64,000 nt of DNA from JAEMQF01 sp963791595 (GTDB lineage Bacteria > Pseudomonadota > Gammaproteobacteria > Burkholderiales > Burkholderiaceae_C), in assembly GCA_963791595.1 (NCBI GenBank), contig CAWBTF010000006.1, positions 30,119-94,118 on the forward strand, given 5' to 3'. The notes under the pieces are model-generated. The model worked only from the letters and a program-made list of their open reading frames with translations. It searched no databases and was not told the origin of the DNA. How positions within the stretch are numbered: the stretch's first letter is position 1; each line of letters opens with the position of its first letter. Both the position numbers and the translations under genes were made by a program. Of the stretch, positions 35,744-44,279 are shown piece by piece.

Positions 35744-36811
35744 ATGGACCGCCGCGCCGCGCTCGCCTTGTTGGCCGGCGCTGTGGTGTGCACGCCGGTT
35801 GGCGCCGCGGTGCGCCGCGAGAGCCGCTTTCTGTTCGGTTCGCCCGCGCAGTTGCTGCTGCCCGCGCGCACGCCGCAGCCGCTGGTGGACGGCGTGTGGC
35901 GCGAACTCGAGGCGATCCACCACCGCTGGAACGCCTGGAAGCCGGGCGATGTGAGCATGCTGAACCGAGCGTTTCGTGAGCGGCGCAGTGCGGTTGCCTC
36001 GGCGCCGCTGCGCGAGCTGATCCGGCGCTCGGCGTGGCTGGAGCAACGTTCGCTGGGTTGCTTCAATGCCGGCATCGGCGGCCTCGTCGGTGCCTGGGGC
36101 TTTCACGACGACGTGCTGGTCCCCGGTTCCCGCCCGGCGCCACAGACGCTGGCGCAGTGGACCGCGGCGCGGCCGAGTCTGGCGCAGATCGAGATCCGCG
36201 GCGAGCAGGTGGCGAGCCGCAACCCGCTGCTGCAACTCGACTTCGGCGGCATCGCCAAGGGCGCGGCGATCGACGCGGTGCTTGACGGTTTGCGCGCACA
36301 CGGCGTTCGCGACGCGTTGCTCGACCTCGGCGGCAACCTCGCCGCGATGGGCCGCGTTGGCGTGGGAGAAAGTGAAACCGAGGGTGGCAGTGGTCTTGGC
36401 GATGCAGGGGGCGGTGGATCGAGCAGCGCCCGCCACGGCAGGCCTTGGCGCATCGGCATTCGCGATCCGGCGGGCCCGGGGCTGCTGGCGACGCTGGACA
36501 CGCAAGGGCGCGAAGCGGTCGTCACCTCGGGCAGCTACGAGCGTTTTCGGCTGCTCGACGGCGAGCGCTGCAGCCACATCCTCGACCCGGCGAACGGCGC
36601 GCCGGCGCCCGAGTTCATCAGCGTCACCGTCGTGCACGCCAGCGCCACGCTGGCCGACGCCGCGGCGACCGCGCTGCTCGTCGCCGGCGCCTCGCGCTGG
36701 CGCGTCGTGGCCGAGCGTTTGGGCGTGGACAGCGTGCTGATCGTCGACCGCGAACGCCGCATCGGCGTGACGCCGCGCCTCGCGCCGCGCGTGCAGCAAT
36801 TGCGCAATTGA
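35744..36811 (+). CDS. apbE: ApbE-type FAD:protein FMN transferase
   Basis: This is a 355-residue protein with an N-terminal signal (MDRRAALALLAGAVVC). Family motifs are visible: WNAWKPGDVSMLNRAF near 60, LDFGGIAKGAAIDAVLDGL near 165-183, ALLDLGGNLAAMG near 190, and VVTSGSYERFRLLDG ... CSHILDPANGAP near 260-290. ApbE proteins attach FMN from FAD to a Thr/Ser in periplasmic acceptor proteins, many of them in respiratory electron transfer. No flavin-acceptor motif was recognised among the neighbours. It starts 3 bases after the hybrid kinase stop. A Gly/Ser/Glu-rich insert (about 203-222) is unusual. Confidence 0.9.
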   Translation: MDRRAALALLAGAVVCTPVGAAVRRESRFLFGSPAQLLLPARTPQPLVDGVWRELEAIHHRWNAWKPGDVSMLNRAFRERRSAVASAPLRELIRRSAWLEQRSLGCFNAGIGGLVGAWGFHDDVLVPGSRPAPQTLAQWTAARPSLAQIEIRGEQVASRNPLLQLDFGGIAKGAAIDAVLDGLRAHGVRDALLDLGGNLAAMGRVGVGESETEGGSGLGDAGGGGSSSARHGRPWRIGIRDPAGPGLLATLDTQGREAVVTSGSYERFRLLDGERCSHILDPANGAPAPEFISVTVVHASATLADAAATALLVAGASRWRVVAERLGVDSVLIVDRERRIGVTPRLAPRVQQLRN

Positions 36812-36917
36812 CCGGCCGGCGCGGCCGCGCCCGCCGTTGGCGGTTCAGTTCCGGCCGGCACCGGCCGATAGCCCGGCGTCTGAAGAGCGCCCCCAGGCCG
36901 GCGACATACGTCGTCCG

Positions 36918-36957
36918 CCCCAAGGGCCACGAAGGGGCCCCTTCGTGGACCTTGGGG
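36918..36957. terminator. Near-perfect 40-bp hairpin
   Basis: The inner 22 bases (36927-36948) are a perfect palindrome. Including the CCCCAAGG / CCTTGGGG extension, the arms 36918-36937 and 36938-36957 pair with a single G/A mismatch. It lies between apbE and a small secreted-protein gene. There is no T run in either direction. It may be a terminator, attenuator or REP-type element. Confidence 0.5.
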
Positions 36958-37001
36958 GTGAGAAAACTCGGGAGCCGCCCTTCGTCTTCTCAGGAGACGC
37001 C

Positions 37002-37382
37002 GTGGGACCACTGCGCGCCGCACTGTGCGCGATGCCAATCACTGCCGCGCTGGCCGCCACTCTGGCCGCGAGCACCGCGAACGCCGCGCCGCACTGGCTG
37101 TGCAGCGTGTCGCACGCCGGCACGCAACTGATCTGCATCGCCGACCTCGACGCCGCCGACGCGGCAACGGCGACGGCACCCGCTGCGCCTAGCGCCATCG
37201 TCAACGGGACACGCTTTCCGCTCGACCCGGCGCGCGTCTACACCGTCGACATGTGGAGCCCGCCCACCGACGCCGAGTTCGTCGGATTGCTGGCGCGCGC
37301 CACGATCTGCTACCGCAGCCCGGGTTGCCAGGTGACCTTGGCGCCCGGGCCGTGGTTCGCGGCCATCGGCCGCAGACCCTGA
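37002..37382 (+). CDS. Small secreted cysteine-containing protein of unknown function
   Basis: This is a 126-residue protein from the GTG at 37002, which has CAGGAGA at a good distance upstream. The signal peptide (ITAALAATLAASTANA) leaves a mature part of about 100 residues with four Cys (LCSVSHAG, LICIADLD, TICYRSPGCQ), perhaps forming two disulfides. No family was recognised. It sits between a large hairpin and the FNR-controlled rquA-frd operon, without obvious link to either. Confidence 0.65.
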   Translation: MGPLRAALCAMPITAALAATLAASTANAAPHWLCSVSHAGTQLICIADLDAADAATATAPAAPSAIVNGTRFPLDPARVYTVDMWSPPTDAEFVGLLARATICYRSPGCQVTLAPGPWFAAIGRRP

Positions 37383-37488
37383 CTTCGGCTTGCAACGGGG
37401 TCGCCCTGGCGCTACGGCGGTCTGGGGCTGGGGTGCGACCGACGGCCACGCCGCGTCGGACGACGCAACCGGGAGCGACGGCGCAAAG

Positions 37489-37502
37489 TTGATCTGGATC
37501 AA
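37489..37502. promoter_or_regulatory. FNR/Anr box upstream of rquA-frdABCD
   Basis: TTGATCTGGATCAA is a perfect match to the FNR/Anr consensus TTGAT-N4-ATCAA. A CATCAT hexamer at 37524-37529 could be the -10 element. The transcription start would then be near 37537, placing the box centre at about -41.5, the class II activation position. This predicts oxygen-limited induction of the operon. Confidence 0.8.
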
Positions 37503-37584
37503 TCCTGCGCGACCATTCGCCCGCATCATCGAGCCTAGGCACCGGAGCGGTGCGGCGTCGGCAACAACCACAGGGAGACACCCG

Positions 37585-38322
37585 ATGAATGCGCCTCTGG
37601 CCATCACCGCCGTCAATGCGTCCCAGGCGCGCGACGCGCTTGGCCCCACGAGCCTGCCGATTCCTCGCTACCTGACACAAGCCTACTGGTGGGCCTACGT
37701 GCACCCGAAAGCGGTGCAACTGTTCGAGCGCGACTGGCTGGTCAACACCATCCTGTTCGGCAACTACGCTCGCCTGCGCGACGCGGCGCTTGCCGAACTG
37801 GGACAAACGGTGCACGGCCGCACGCTTCAAGTGGCGTGCGTCTACGGCAACCTGACGCGCCGCCTGCAACAGCGCCTCGCGCCGCAGGCGCGGCTGGACG
37901 TTGTCGACGTGCTGCCGATCCAGCTTCGCAACCTCGGCAGAAAGCTGCCCGTCGACGAGCGCGTTGCACTGCTGCACGGCGATTCGTCGGGCCTCGCCTG
38001 CGCCGATGCAAGTTACGATCAGGTGCTGTTGTTCTTTCTCTTGCATGAGCAGCCCGAAAGCGTGCGCAGCGCCACGCTCGCCGAGGCCATGCGCGTCGTG
38101 AAGCCCGGTGGCAAGGTGGTGATCGTCGACTACCACCGGCCGGTCGCATGGCACCCGCTTCGGCCGTTGATGCGCCTGGTGTTTCGCAAGCTCGAACCGT
38201 ATGCGATGGCGCTGTGGCAGCACGAGGTGCTTGATTTCCTGCCTGCCGGCGTGCGGCCGACGTCGCTGCGCAAGCAGACGTTTTTCGGCGGGTTGTACCA
38301 GAAGCTCGTGTTGACGCGTTGA
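37585..38322 (+). CDS. rquA: Rhodoquinone biosynthesis methyltransferase-like protein RquA
   Basis: This is a 245-residue class I SAM-fold protein. It has the RquA signature region IPRYLTQAYWWAYVHPKAV, FERDWLVNTILFGNYARLRDAAL and LQVACVYGNLTRRL near residues 27-95. Later methyltransferase motifs are ADASYDQVLLFFLLHEQP and VVKPGGKVVIVDYH. RquA converts ubiquinone to rhodoquinone, with SAM reported as amino donor. AGGGAGA precedes the ATG at 37585. It is followed 30 bases on by frdABCD, which would use the low-potential rhodoquinol, and has a perfect FNR box upstream. The assignment is from recalled family sequence. Confidence 0.88.
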   Translation: MNAPLAITAVNASQARDALGPTSLPIPRYLTQAYWWAYVHPKAVQLFERDWLVNTILFGNYARLRDAALAELGQTVHGRTLQVACVYGNLTRRLQQRLAPQARLDVVDVLPIQLRNLGRKLPVDERVALLHGDSSGLACADASYDQVLLFFLLHEQPESVRSATLAEAMRVVKPGGKVVIVDYHRPVAWHPLRPLMRLVFRKLEPYAMALWQHEVLDFLPAGVRPTSLRKQTFFGGLYQKLVLTR

Positions 38323-38352
38323 GCGACAAGTCGAGCGGACCGGCGCCCTGCG

Positions 38353-40149
38353 ATGGAAACCTTCAACTGCGATGTCGCGATCGTCGGTGCCGGCGGCGCC
38401 GGGCTGCGCGCGGCGATCGCCATCGCCGAGCACGACCCGCGGCTGCGCGTGGCGCTGGTCTCCAAGGTCTACCCGATGCGCAGCCACACGGTGGCCGCGG
38501 AAGGCGGCGCCGCCGCAGTGACCTCGGCGCACGACAGCCTGGAGGCGCATTTCCACGACACCGTGGCCGGCGGCGACTGGCTGTGCGAGCAGGACGTGGT
38601 CGACTACTTCGTCGCTCACGCACACGAAGAGCTGGTGCAGATGGAGCACTGGGGCTGCCCGTGGAGCCGGCGCGCCGACGGCCATGTGAACGTGCGCGCG
38701 TTCGGCGGCATGGCGAACGAGCGCACCTGGTTCGCGGCCGACAAGACCGGCTTTCACATGCTGCACACGCTGTTCCAGACGTCGATGAAGTACCCGTCGA
38801 TCCGGCGTTTCGACGAACACTTCTGCGTCGACCTGGTCGTCGACGAAGGCCGGGTGCACGGCGTCGTGGCGATCGATGCCGCGAGCGGCGAGTTCCAGCT
38901 GATCCAGGCCAAGGCGGTGATCATCGCCACCGGCGGCGCGGGCCGGGTGTTCCGCGAGAACACGAACGGCGGCATCGTCACCGGCGACGGCATGGCGCTC
39001 GCGTACCGCCACGGTGTGCCGCTGCGCGACATGGAGTTCGTGCAGTACCACCCGACCTGCATGCCCGGCACGGGCTTGCTGTTCACCGAGGCGTGCCGCG
39101 GCGAAGGCGGGCACCTGTTGAACAAGGACGGTTACCGCTATCTGCAGGACTATGGCCTCGGGCCCGCCGAGCCGTCGCCGCGCAACAAGGCGATGGAGCT
39201 GGGCCCGCGCGACCGTCTGAGCCAGGCGTACTGGCACGAAAAGCAGAAGGGCCGCACGATCGCCGGCCCGCATGGCGCGGTGGTGCATCTCGACTTGCGG
39301 CACCTGGGCGAGCGGAAGCTCCGCGAACGGTTGCCGCAGATCTATGAACTGGCGTTGCAGTACCTCGGCGTGGATCCGGCCAAGGCGCCGATCCCGGTGC
39401 TGCCTGCGGTGCATTACACGATGGGTGGCATCGTCGCCGACGCAAAGTGCGCGGCACCGCTCGCGGGTCTCTATTCCGTGGGCGAATGTTCGAGCATCGG
39501 TATCCACGGCGCGAACCGCCTGGGCTCGAATTCGCTGACCGAACTGCTGGTGTTCGGCAAGGTGGCGGGCATCGAGGCCGCCGAGCATGCACGTGCGAGT
39601 GGGGCTGCCAATCCTTCGAGACTTGCGGCGCTCGCGGCCCAGGCCCGCGACGCAGCCGTGGCTGTCGTGGAGCGGCGCGGCCAGGGCGAGCGCATCGCGA
39701 CGCTGCGCCGCGAGATGGCGCAAAGTATGGAGGAGGGCTGCGGTATCTACCGCAGCGCGCAAACCATGCAAGCCACGTGCGACAAGCTCGCCGAGCTGAA
39801 ACAGCGCTTTCATAGCGTTCAGCTCGACGATCACTCGAAGGCCTGGAACACCGAATGGCTGCTCGCCATCGAACTCGGCTACCAGCTCGACGTGGCGCAG
39901 GCGATGGCCCATTCGGCGTTGCAGCGCCGCGAGTCGCGTGGCTCGCACCAGCGGCTGGATGGTTTCACGCAGCGCGACGACGCGAATTTCCTGCAACACA
40001 GCCTCGCCTACTACGGCGGCGCGGCCGCGCCGCGCATCGCCTACGCCCCCGTGCGCATCACGCACTCGCAGCCTGGCACGCGTGCCTACGGAGCCGCCGG
40101 CGAAGCGATCGAGGCCGAACGCAAGACACGAGAGGCGCAGCATGTCTGA
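38353..40149 (+). CDS. frdA: Fumarate reductase / succinate dehydrogenase flavoprotein subunit
   Basis: This is a 598-residue protein with a dinucleotide-binding start (DVAIVGAGGAGLRAAIA). The covalent-FAD histidine is in RSHTVAAEGG (about His45). Catalytic regions are VQYHPTCMPGTGLL, ACRGEGGHLLNKDG, VHYTMGGI and IHGANRLGSNSLTELLVFG. Length and motifs are those of quinol:fumarate reductase FrdA; SdhA is similar, but the FrdB/C/D neighbours and rquA favour reductase function. It probably faces the cytoplasm. It overlaps frdB by 8 bases. Confidence 0.95.
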   Translation: METFNCDVAIVGAGGAGLRAAIAIAEHDPRLRVALVSKVYPMRSHTVAAEGGAAAVTSAHDSLEAHFHDTVAGGDWLCEQDVVDYFVAHAHEELVQMEHWGCPWSRRADGHVNVRAFGGMANERTWFAADKTGFHMLHTLFQTSMKYPSIRRFDEHFCVDLVVDEGRVHGVVAIDAASGEFQLIQAKAVIIATGGAGRVFRENTNGGIVTGDGMALAYRHGVPLRDMEFVQYHPTCMPGTGLLFTEACRGEGGHLLNKDGYRYLQDYGLGPAEPSPRNKAMELGPRDRLSQAYWHEKQKGRTIAGPHGAVVHLDLRHLGERKLRERLPQIYELALQYLGVDPAKAPIPVLPAVHYTMGGIVADAKCAAPLAGLYSVGECSSIGIHGANRLGSNSLTELLVFGKVAGIEAAEHARASGAANPSRLAALAAQARDAAVAVVERRGQGERIATLRREMAQSMEEGCGIYRSAQTMQATCDKLAELKQRFHSVQLDDHSKAWNTEWLLAIELGYQLDVAQAMAHSALQRRESRGSHQRLDGFTQRDDANFLQHSLAYYGGAAAPRIAYAPVRITHSQPGTRAYGAAGEAIEAERKTREAQHV

Positions 40150-40897
40150 GCCGGCACGAAACATCGACATCGACGTGCTGCGCTACCGGCCCGAGCAGGA
40201 CGAGGCGCCGGTGTGGCAGCGCTACAGCGTGCCGTTCAGCGACGACCTGTCGGTGCTGCAGGCGCTGCTGCTGATCAAGGACGACGTCGACGGGAGCTTA
40301 AGCCTGCGCTGGTCGTGCCGCATGGCGATTTGCGGCAGTTGCGGAATGATGATCGACGGCAAGCCGGCGCTCGCCTGCCAGACCTTCGTGCGCGATCTGC
40401 TGCCGGGGCCGATACGCGTCGAGGCTCTGGCGCACTTTCCAATCGAGCGCGACCTGGTCGTCAACGTGGAGCCGTTCGTCGCCAAGCTGGAGAGCATCAA
40501 GCCCTACCTGATCCCGAAGGATCCGCGCACGCTGGCGCAGGGCGAGTACCTGCAGACGCCTGAACAACTCGAACACTACGAACAGTTCGCGTCGTGCATC
40601 AACTGCATGCTGTGCTACGCCGCGTGTCCGCAGTACGGACTCGATGCCAACTTCACAGGACCAGGTGTACTCGCGCTGCTGCACCGCTACAACGCCGATT
40701 CGCGCGACGCCGGGAGTGGGCAGCGCATGGAGGTGCTCAATGCCGATGAAGGCGTGTGGAGCTGCACGGCGGTGGGCTACTGCTCGGAGGTGTGCCCGAA
40801 GCAGGTGGACCCGGCAAATGCGGTGAACCAGAACAAGGTGAACAGCGCGAAGGACTATTTCCTGCGCTTCCTGTCGCCGCGCGGAGGACACCCGTGA
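40142..40897 (+). CDS. frdB: Fumarate reductase iron-sulfur subunit
   Basis: This is a 251-residue protein. The [2Fe-2S] ligands are SCRMAICGSCGM ... ALAC (about residues 57-78). The two further clusters lie in CINCMLCYAACPQYGL and CTAVGYCSEVCPKQVDP, as in E. coli FrdB (HRYNADSRD and GVWSCT are also shared). It relays electrons from rhodoquinol or another quinol at the membrane anchor to FrdA. The gene overlaps frdA and frdC. Confidence 0.95.
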   Translation: MSEPARNIDIDVLRYRPEQDEAPVWQRYSVPFSDDLSVLQALLLIKDDVDGSLSLRWSCRMAICGSCGMMIDGKPALACQTFVRDLLPGPIRVEALAHFPIERDLVVNVEPFVAKLESIKPYLIPKDPRTLAQGEYLQTPEQLEHYEQFASCINCMLCYAACPQYGLDANFTGPGVLALLHRYNADSRDAGSGQRMEVLNADEGVWSCTAVGYCSEVCPKQVDPANAVNQNKVNSAKDYFLRFLSPRGGHP

Positions 40898-41310
40898 ACC
40901 GCCCGATCCAGCCGCGCGCGCGGCCGGCCTACCAGCGTCCGATGCGAGGCTGGTGGCGGCGCGACCCGTTCTTCGTGCGCTACATGTGGCGCGAAGCGAC
41001 CGCTTTCGCCGTCGCCGCGTACGCGCTGCTGTTGACGTTCGGCGTGGTGCGTCTCAGCCAGGGCGAAGCCGCGTGGAGCGCCTGGCTCGACGGATTGCGC
41101 TCGCCCGCGTCGATCGCCCTGCATGTGGTGCTGCTGATCGGGATGATCGTGCACTCGAAGAGCTGGTTCGAGATCATGCCCAAGACGATGCCGCCGATGT
41201 TCATTGGCGGCAAACGGCTGAGTGCGTCGGTCATCACGCGCGCCGGTTGGGCGGCAGCGATTGCGGCATCTATCGTGTTGTTCGGTGTGGCATGGTGGGC
41301 GCAAACATGA
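40894..41310 (+). CDS. frdC: Fumarate reductase membrane anchor subunit C
   Basis: This is a 138-residue protein from the GTG that overlaps the frdB stop, with GGAGGA upstream. Three membrane helices are visible (FAVAAYALLLTFGVVRL, SIALHVVLLIGMIVHS, WAAAIAASIVLFGVAWW). FrdC hallmarks are RYMWREATAF, SWFEIMPKTMP. It is a heme-free (type D) anchor that forms the quinol site with FrdD. Confidence 0.92.
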   Translation: MNRPIQPRARPAYQRPMRGWWRRDPFFVRYMWREATAFAVAAYALLLTFGVVRLSQGEAAWSAWLDGLRSPASIALHVVLLIGMIVHSKSWFEIMPKTMPPMFIGGKRLSASVITRAGWAAAIAASIVLFGVAWWAQT

Positions 41311-41663
41311 AGCGCTCGCACGCGCCGATCTTCTGGCTGCTGTTCGGCGCCGGCGGCATGCTCGCGGCGCTGCTCGGTCCGATGCTGGTGTTCATCACAG
41401 GCATCGCGGTGCCGCTCGGGTGGCCGCTGCCGCACGATCTGCTGAGCCATTCGCGTGTGATCGCGTTCGCGCAGCATTGGGCCGGCAAAGGCGCGTTGCT
41501 CGCCGTGATCTCGCTGTTCGCCTGGCACGCGGCGCACCGCATTCTCTGCACGTTGCATGACATCGGCATTCACAAGGGTCTGCCGGCCAAGCTGGCGTGC
41601 TACGGCTGCGCGGCGGCGGTCACGCTGATCACCGCGGTGAGTCTTCTGAACCTCAGCGCATGA
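41307..41663 (+). CDS. frdD: Fumarate reductase membrane anchor subunit D
   Basis: This is a 118-residue protein with three helices (IFWLLFGAGGMLAALLGPMLVFITGIAV, GALLAVISLFAWHAAHRILC, YGCAAAVTLITAVSLL). The FrdD-like segment is RSHAPIFWLLFGAGGM and HDIGIHKG. It overlaps frdC by ATGA and ends the operon. Confidence 0.92.
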   Translation: MKRSHAPIFWLLFGAGGMLAALLGPMLVFITGIAVPLGWPLPHDLLSHSRVIAFAQHWAGKGALLAVISLFAWHAAHRILCTLHDIGIHKGLPAKLACYGCAAAVTLITAVSLLNLSA

Positions 41664-41701
41664 GGTGTGGCCGGGCGATGTGGGAGTCATCGCCACCGTC
41701 C

Positions 41702-41731
41702 TTGCCCAAAATCGCCGCGGGGCGATATATT
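41702..41731 (+). promoter_or_regulatory. Candidate sigma70 promoter for the Uma2-family gene
   Basis: TTGCCC (41702-41707) and TATATT (41726-41731) are separated by 18 bases, 30 bases before the ATG at 41761. The AT-rich -10 stands out in this GC-rich sequence. Confidence 0.5.
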
Positions 41732-41760
41732 CGAGCCAGCAAACAGTCTCGGAGCCCTTG

Positions 41761-42336
41761 ATGGACGTCCTCGAAGAGCCCAGCATCCAACGGCACAGAA
41801 TCACGGCCGAGCAATACCACAGCATGGGTGCGGCCGGCATCTTCGAGCCCGACGCGCGTGTCGAACTGATCGAAGGGGAGGTGATCGACATGGCACCGAT
41901 CGGCAGCCGACATTGGTCCGCCGTGAACCGCTTGACGAGGCTTCTTGTGCAGGCGGTGGGTGAGCGTGCCATCGTTTCAGTGCAGTCGTCGATTCGACTG
42001 GGCACTCAATCGGAACCCGAACCCGACCTCGCCTTGCTGAAGCCGCGCGACGATTTCTACGCTGCTGCATTGCCGACCGGGAACGACGCCTTGCTCGTCA
42101 TCGAAGTCGCCGACACCACCGCGGCGTACGACCTGAAGATCAAGACACGTCTGTATGCAAAGCACGGCGTGCCGGCCTACTGGGTGGTCGATCTCGACGC
42201 GCGCTTGCTGCGCTGCTTCGCCTCGCCGCAAGGGGAGACGTATGCCGAAGCGAGCGCGACGGCAGCACCCGGCGCGATGGCGCTGCCGGGCCTGGCCGAT
42301 TGCGTGGTCGACCTCGGCGATATGTTCAGGGCCTGA
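41761..42336 (+). CDS. Uma2-family protein (restriction-endonuclease-like fold, DUF820)
   Basis: This is a 191-residue protein with the family layout: ITAEQYHSMGAAGIFEPDARVELIEGEVIDMAPIG, RLTRLLVQAVG, SEPEPDLALLKPRDD, DALLVIEVADTTAAYDLKIKTRLYAKHGVPAYWVVDLD. The catalytic-type residues (E in ELIEG, D in EPDLAL, E...K in VIEVADTT/KIK) are present. Cellular function of these proteins is not known; they are common and often horizontally spread. A separate sigma70-like promoter suggests independent expression from frd. The start is ATG 41761. Confidence 0.88.
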   Translation: MDVLEEPSIQRHRITAEQYHSMGAAGIFEPDARVELIEGEVIDMAPIGSRHWSAVNRLTRLLVQAVGERAIVSVQSSIRLGTQSEPEPDLALLKPRDDFYAAALPTGNDALLVIEVADTTAAYDLKIKTRLYAKHGVPAYWVVDLDARLLRCFASPQGETYAEASATAAPGAMALPGLADCVVDLGDMFRA

Positions 42337-42403
42337 TTCGCGGGATTGCAGCGCCGCGCGATTGTCGGGCAGCGAAGCGCGCCACGTATCGCGCGAGGGG
42401 CAG

Positions 42404-42420
42404 GTGGGCCGGAGAACGGG
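42404..42420. repeat. Dispersed repeat fragment shared with 16486-16502
   Basis: Seventeen identical bases (GTGGGCCGGAGAACGGG) recur from the inverted-repeat region at 16.5 kb. The preceding GGGGCAGGTGG also occurs at 16170-16180. It lies in the 172-bp gap between the Uma2 gene and the convergent barrel gene, which otherwise holds nothing I recognise. Confidence 0.5.
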
Positions 42421-42508
42421 CGCGGGCGCGCCGCCACCGCCCTGCCGCGCGGAAGTCGGGGTACTGCCGGCGCGGAAGTTGGGGGACTGGCCGGGCAAGG
42501 GAGGGCAG

Positions 42509-44261
42509 TCAAAAGCTCGTGCGCGTCTTCACCAGGAACTGCATCCGTTTGATGTTCGCATCGGTCTGCAACGGAAACGCCAGGTCGACGTGCAGCACAT
42601 GGCTGAACGCGGCGCGGTCGCTGAAAATGCGCAGACCGAGGCCGGCGTTGCTCAGCCAGCCCGGGTTGGTGAGATTCACATTGTTGCCGCCCCAGGCGCG
42701 GCCGAGATCGAAGAACGCCGCGCCGCCGATGCGGAACAGGCGGTACAGGTAGAGGTCCGTGTAGCGGCGTTCTTCCAGCGTGAACAGCATGCGCCGGGTT
42801 CCGCTCTGGTAACGCAAGGGGTAGCCGCGCAGGCCGTTGTCGCCGCCGAGCAGCAACTCGTCGGCTGGGTCGGGCTTGGTCAACAGGTCTGCCGTGGCCG
42901 AGGCATAGAACAGCCAGCGCGGACCTTGCGGCAGGAAGTAGCGCGCCTGGGTGCCGAGCCGTTGGCGCCGCGCGCCTTCGCCTGCGTATTCGCCGGAAAT
43001 CGATGCCGAGGCGAGCAGCGTGTGCTCGGGCGCGGGCTCGAAACCGCGCGATGCCGAGCCCGAGTATTGCCACAGGTCGCGGGTCGAACCCAGACTCGTG
43101 GCCGAGCGCCCCAGTTGCAGCGTCGACGCCCAACCGAGCGCAAAGAACTCGGGCCTGCCGATCTGGTTGCGGTTGATCACTTTCTCGAAACGGTCTTCGA
43201 TCAACTCATAACGCACGAACGGTACGACCCGCTTTTCATTCGGCGGGCAGTTGCGCAGGCGCGGTGAGGCCGGGTTCGAGCGCGAAGCTGTCGGTGCGCT
43301 GGTTCACGCCGATCGAGTAGCGCTGCACCCAGCCGTCGATCCGGCCGCGCGACCAGCCACCGAAAACTTCCGATTCGTCTTGTTGGTGCCGGTACTGGCT
43401 CGCGATCACACCGGCGTTGTAGACCGAGTCGATACGGTCGTCCTTCGATACCGTGAGGCCCGCCGCCCACGGCGTGTCGAGTGCGTAGAACGGATGGATC
43501 ACCGACGCCGATTGCTTCTTGCCGTCGCTGTTGTCCGCGCTCGTGTAGTTCAGCGAGGTCCAGCCGCCGAAGGCACGCTCGTTGTTGAGCCGAAACTCGT
43601 TGCTCGTCCGGTCGACGCCGGTGATGCGGCTGTAGCTCACGCCGATGCCGGTGCCCAGCAGGTTGAGTTCCCGGATGCCGATGCGGCTGGTGTTGGCGCC
43701 GCCCGTGCGCCCGGCGCTCAGGCCCGGGTCGAGCGTCCAGGTGTCGCGCGTTTGAACTTCGATGTCGACGACGCCGTCGTGGTAACCGACCGGCCGGATC
43801 TGCACGTCGTACAGGTAGCTCGCGCTGCGCAGCACGCGCTCGGTTTCCTCGATCAAACGCACCGCGAGCGCTTCGCCGCGCTTGAACAGCAGCGCACGTT
43901 CGATCACGCCGTCGCGCGTTTGGATGTGGAGCCGGTTCGCCCAGCGAAAAAGCGCTTTGTCTTCTTTCGGATCCTCCGTGTCGAAGATGTTGAGGACACG
44001 AATCTTGATCTCGCCGATGACCGCGCCTGCGGCTTCGAGTTCGGCGAAGTTGGGAAGGGGCGGCTCCGGCGGGGGTGGCTGCGATGCGGCTGAGCCGGGG
44101 CTGCGGGGCGGCGCCGGATCTGGCTGCAGAGTCGGCCCGGCCGGATCCGGCGGGAGCGCCGGCTGGGTCGGCGGCTCTTGGGCCGCCGCGATGCCCGCCA
44201 GCCCGAGCGCCATCGCCATCGCGATCAAGCGGGCGCGAGCCTTTGCGTTCAGCGAGCGCAA
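42509..44261 (-). CDS. Omp85/BamA-TamA-like outer-membrane beta-barrel with POTRA-like domain, frameshifted
   Basis: After a signal (LIAMAMALGLAGIAAAQ) and a Pro-rich linker comes a POTRA-like domain (GAVIGEIKIRVLNIFDTEDP ... VRLIEETERVLRSASYLYDVQIRP). Barrel strands follow, and the ends GGDNGLRGYPL (an Omp85-type VRGY-like loop) and QFLVKTRTSF (C-terminal Phe) are typical. The reading breaks near 43243 (ending TAPAQLP) and resumes in another frame as NEKRVVPFVRYELIEDRFEK. The total is about 583 residues. The start is uncertain: TTG 44261 or ATG 44219. It lies at the end of the envelope gene array; substrate or function is unknown. Confidence 0.78.
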
Positions 44262-44279
44262 CGATGCGGCGCATGAGGC

